The position numbers and the translations under genes were made by a program. From JBHIFB01 sp046760905 (GTDB lineage Bacteria; Gemmatimonadota; CAZMKB01): a stretch of DNA of 5,647 bases. The notes under the pieces were generated by a model. That model had not been told where the DNA came from, searched no databases, and worked only from the letters and a program-made list of their open reading frames with translations. The stretch lies in the NCBI GenBank assembly GCA_046760905.1, contig JBHIFB010000172.1, forward strand, positions 1 to 5,647, read 5' to 3'. Below are positions 5,457 through 5,647 of this stretch, piece after piece; the stretch's first letter is position 1; the number at the start of each line of letters is the position of its first letter.

Positions 5457-5647
5457 ATGAACATGGGAACGAAGGAACTTGTAAAAGTCGCATGCGTGGC
5501 TATACTGTTTACCACCACTAAAGTTGAGCCAGCCTCCCCCGGGCCAGAAACCTTCGAAGCATCCCGAATAACAGCACAACTGAAATTCCTGGCGAGCGAT
5601 TCCCTCCAAGGTAGAAGGGCCGGGAGCCGGGGTGGCAGGGTAGCTGC
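5457..5647 (+). CDS. Secreted M28-family metallopeptidase, N-terminal fragment (3' end beyond window edge)
   Basis: Sixty-three full codons are visible before the window ends. The N-terminus looks like a Sec signal peptide: Lys6 and Lys10, a hydrophobic core VACVAILFTTT (11-21), and a likely cleavage region near EPAS (24-27). The mature start contains ITAQLKFLASDSLQGRRAGSRGG (38-60). This closely resembles the opening of M28 aminopeptidases, which commonly read as L-x-FLASDxLxGRxxGxxGG before the PA or catalytic domain. The zinc ligands lie beyond the edge, so activity cannot be judged. It starts 14 bases after mltG and is probably co-transcribed. ATG at 5457 or 5463 are both possible starts, differing by two residues. 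The family call rests on one short motif plus the signal peptide. Confidence 0.75.
   Translation, partial: MNMGTKELVKVACVAILFTTTKVEPASPGPETFEASRITAQLKFLASDSLQGRRAGSRGGRVA

Noticed and set aside
1..5647. CRISPR array, insertion sequence, transposase, att site or defence system
   Set aside because: No regularly spaced repeats, terminal inverted repeats or mobile-element genes are seen; nearly all sequence is accounted for by conserved housekeeping-type genes.

Overview
The window carries parts of two divergently transcribed bacterial gene clusters separated by a regulatory region of about 360 bp. The genes look chromosomal and housekeeping-like. GC content is moderate, arginine is often encoded by AGG or AGA, and several starts lack a good Shine-Dalgarno sequence. 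A periplasm-directed MltG and a secreted M28 peptidase fit a free-living bacterium with a peptidoglycan wall, and Rho, RuvX and MltG are all bacterial families. I cannot name the organism. An uncultured candidate-phylum lineage is possible, but that is inference.

Left half, minus strand, in transcription order: a polytopic site-2-protease-like M50 metalloprotease (2350-1214); a class III-type sirtuin deacylase (1203-442) whose ribosome binding site overlaps the protease stop codon; and, after a 90-bp gap, the start of a ferrous-iron transporter FeoB (351 to beyond position 1). The FeoB gene is absent from a list of complete ORFs because it runs off the window edge, but its GTPase motifs are clear.

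Centre (2351-2707): no conventional gene. It holds a strong sigma70-type promoter with an extended -10 element pointing at rho. A leader of about 220 nt follows, with two predicted hairpins and a possible five-codon mini-ORF. An inverted repeat straddles the -10 element.

Right half, plus strand: rho (transcription termination factor) overlaps ruvX/yqgF by 4 nt. The gene mltG (endolytic murein transglycosylase) follows nine bases later in the same reading frame as ruvX. The last feature is the 5' end of a secreted M28-family metallopeptidase, cut by the window edge. The tight spacing suggests one operon linking transcription termination, RNA or Holliday-junction processing, and peptidoglycan synthesis.

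I did not find a convincing new defence, mobile or biosynthetic system. The points most worth a second look are the structured rho leader and promoter region, the protease-sirtuin-FeoB gene order, and small departures from family norms in the sirtuin zinc site and in MltG.
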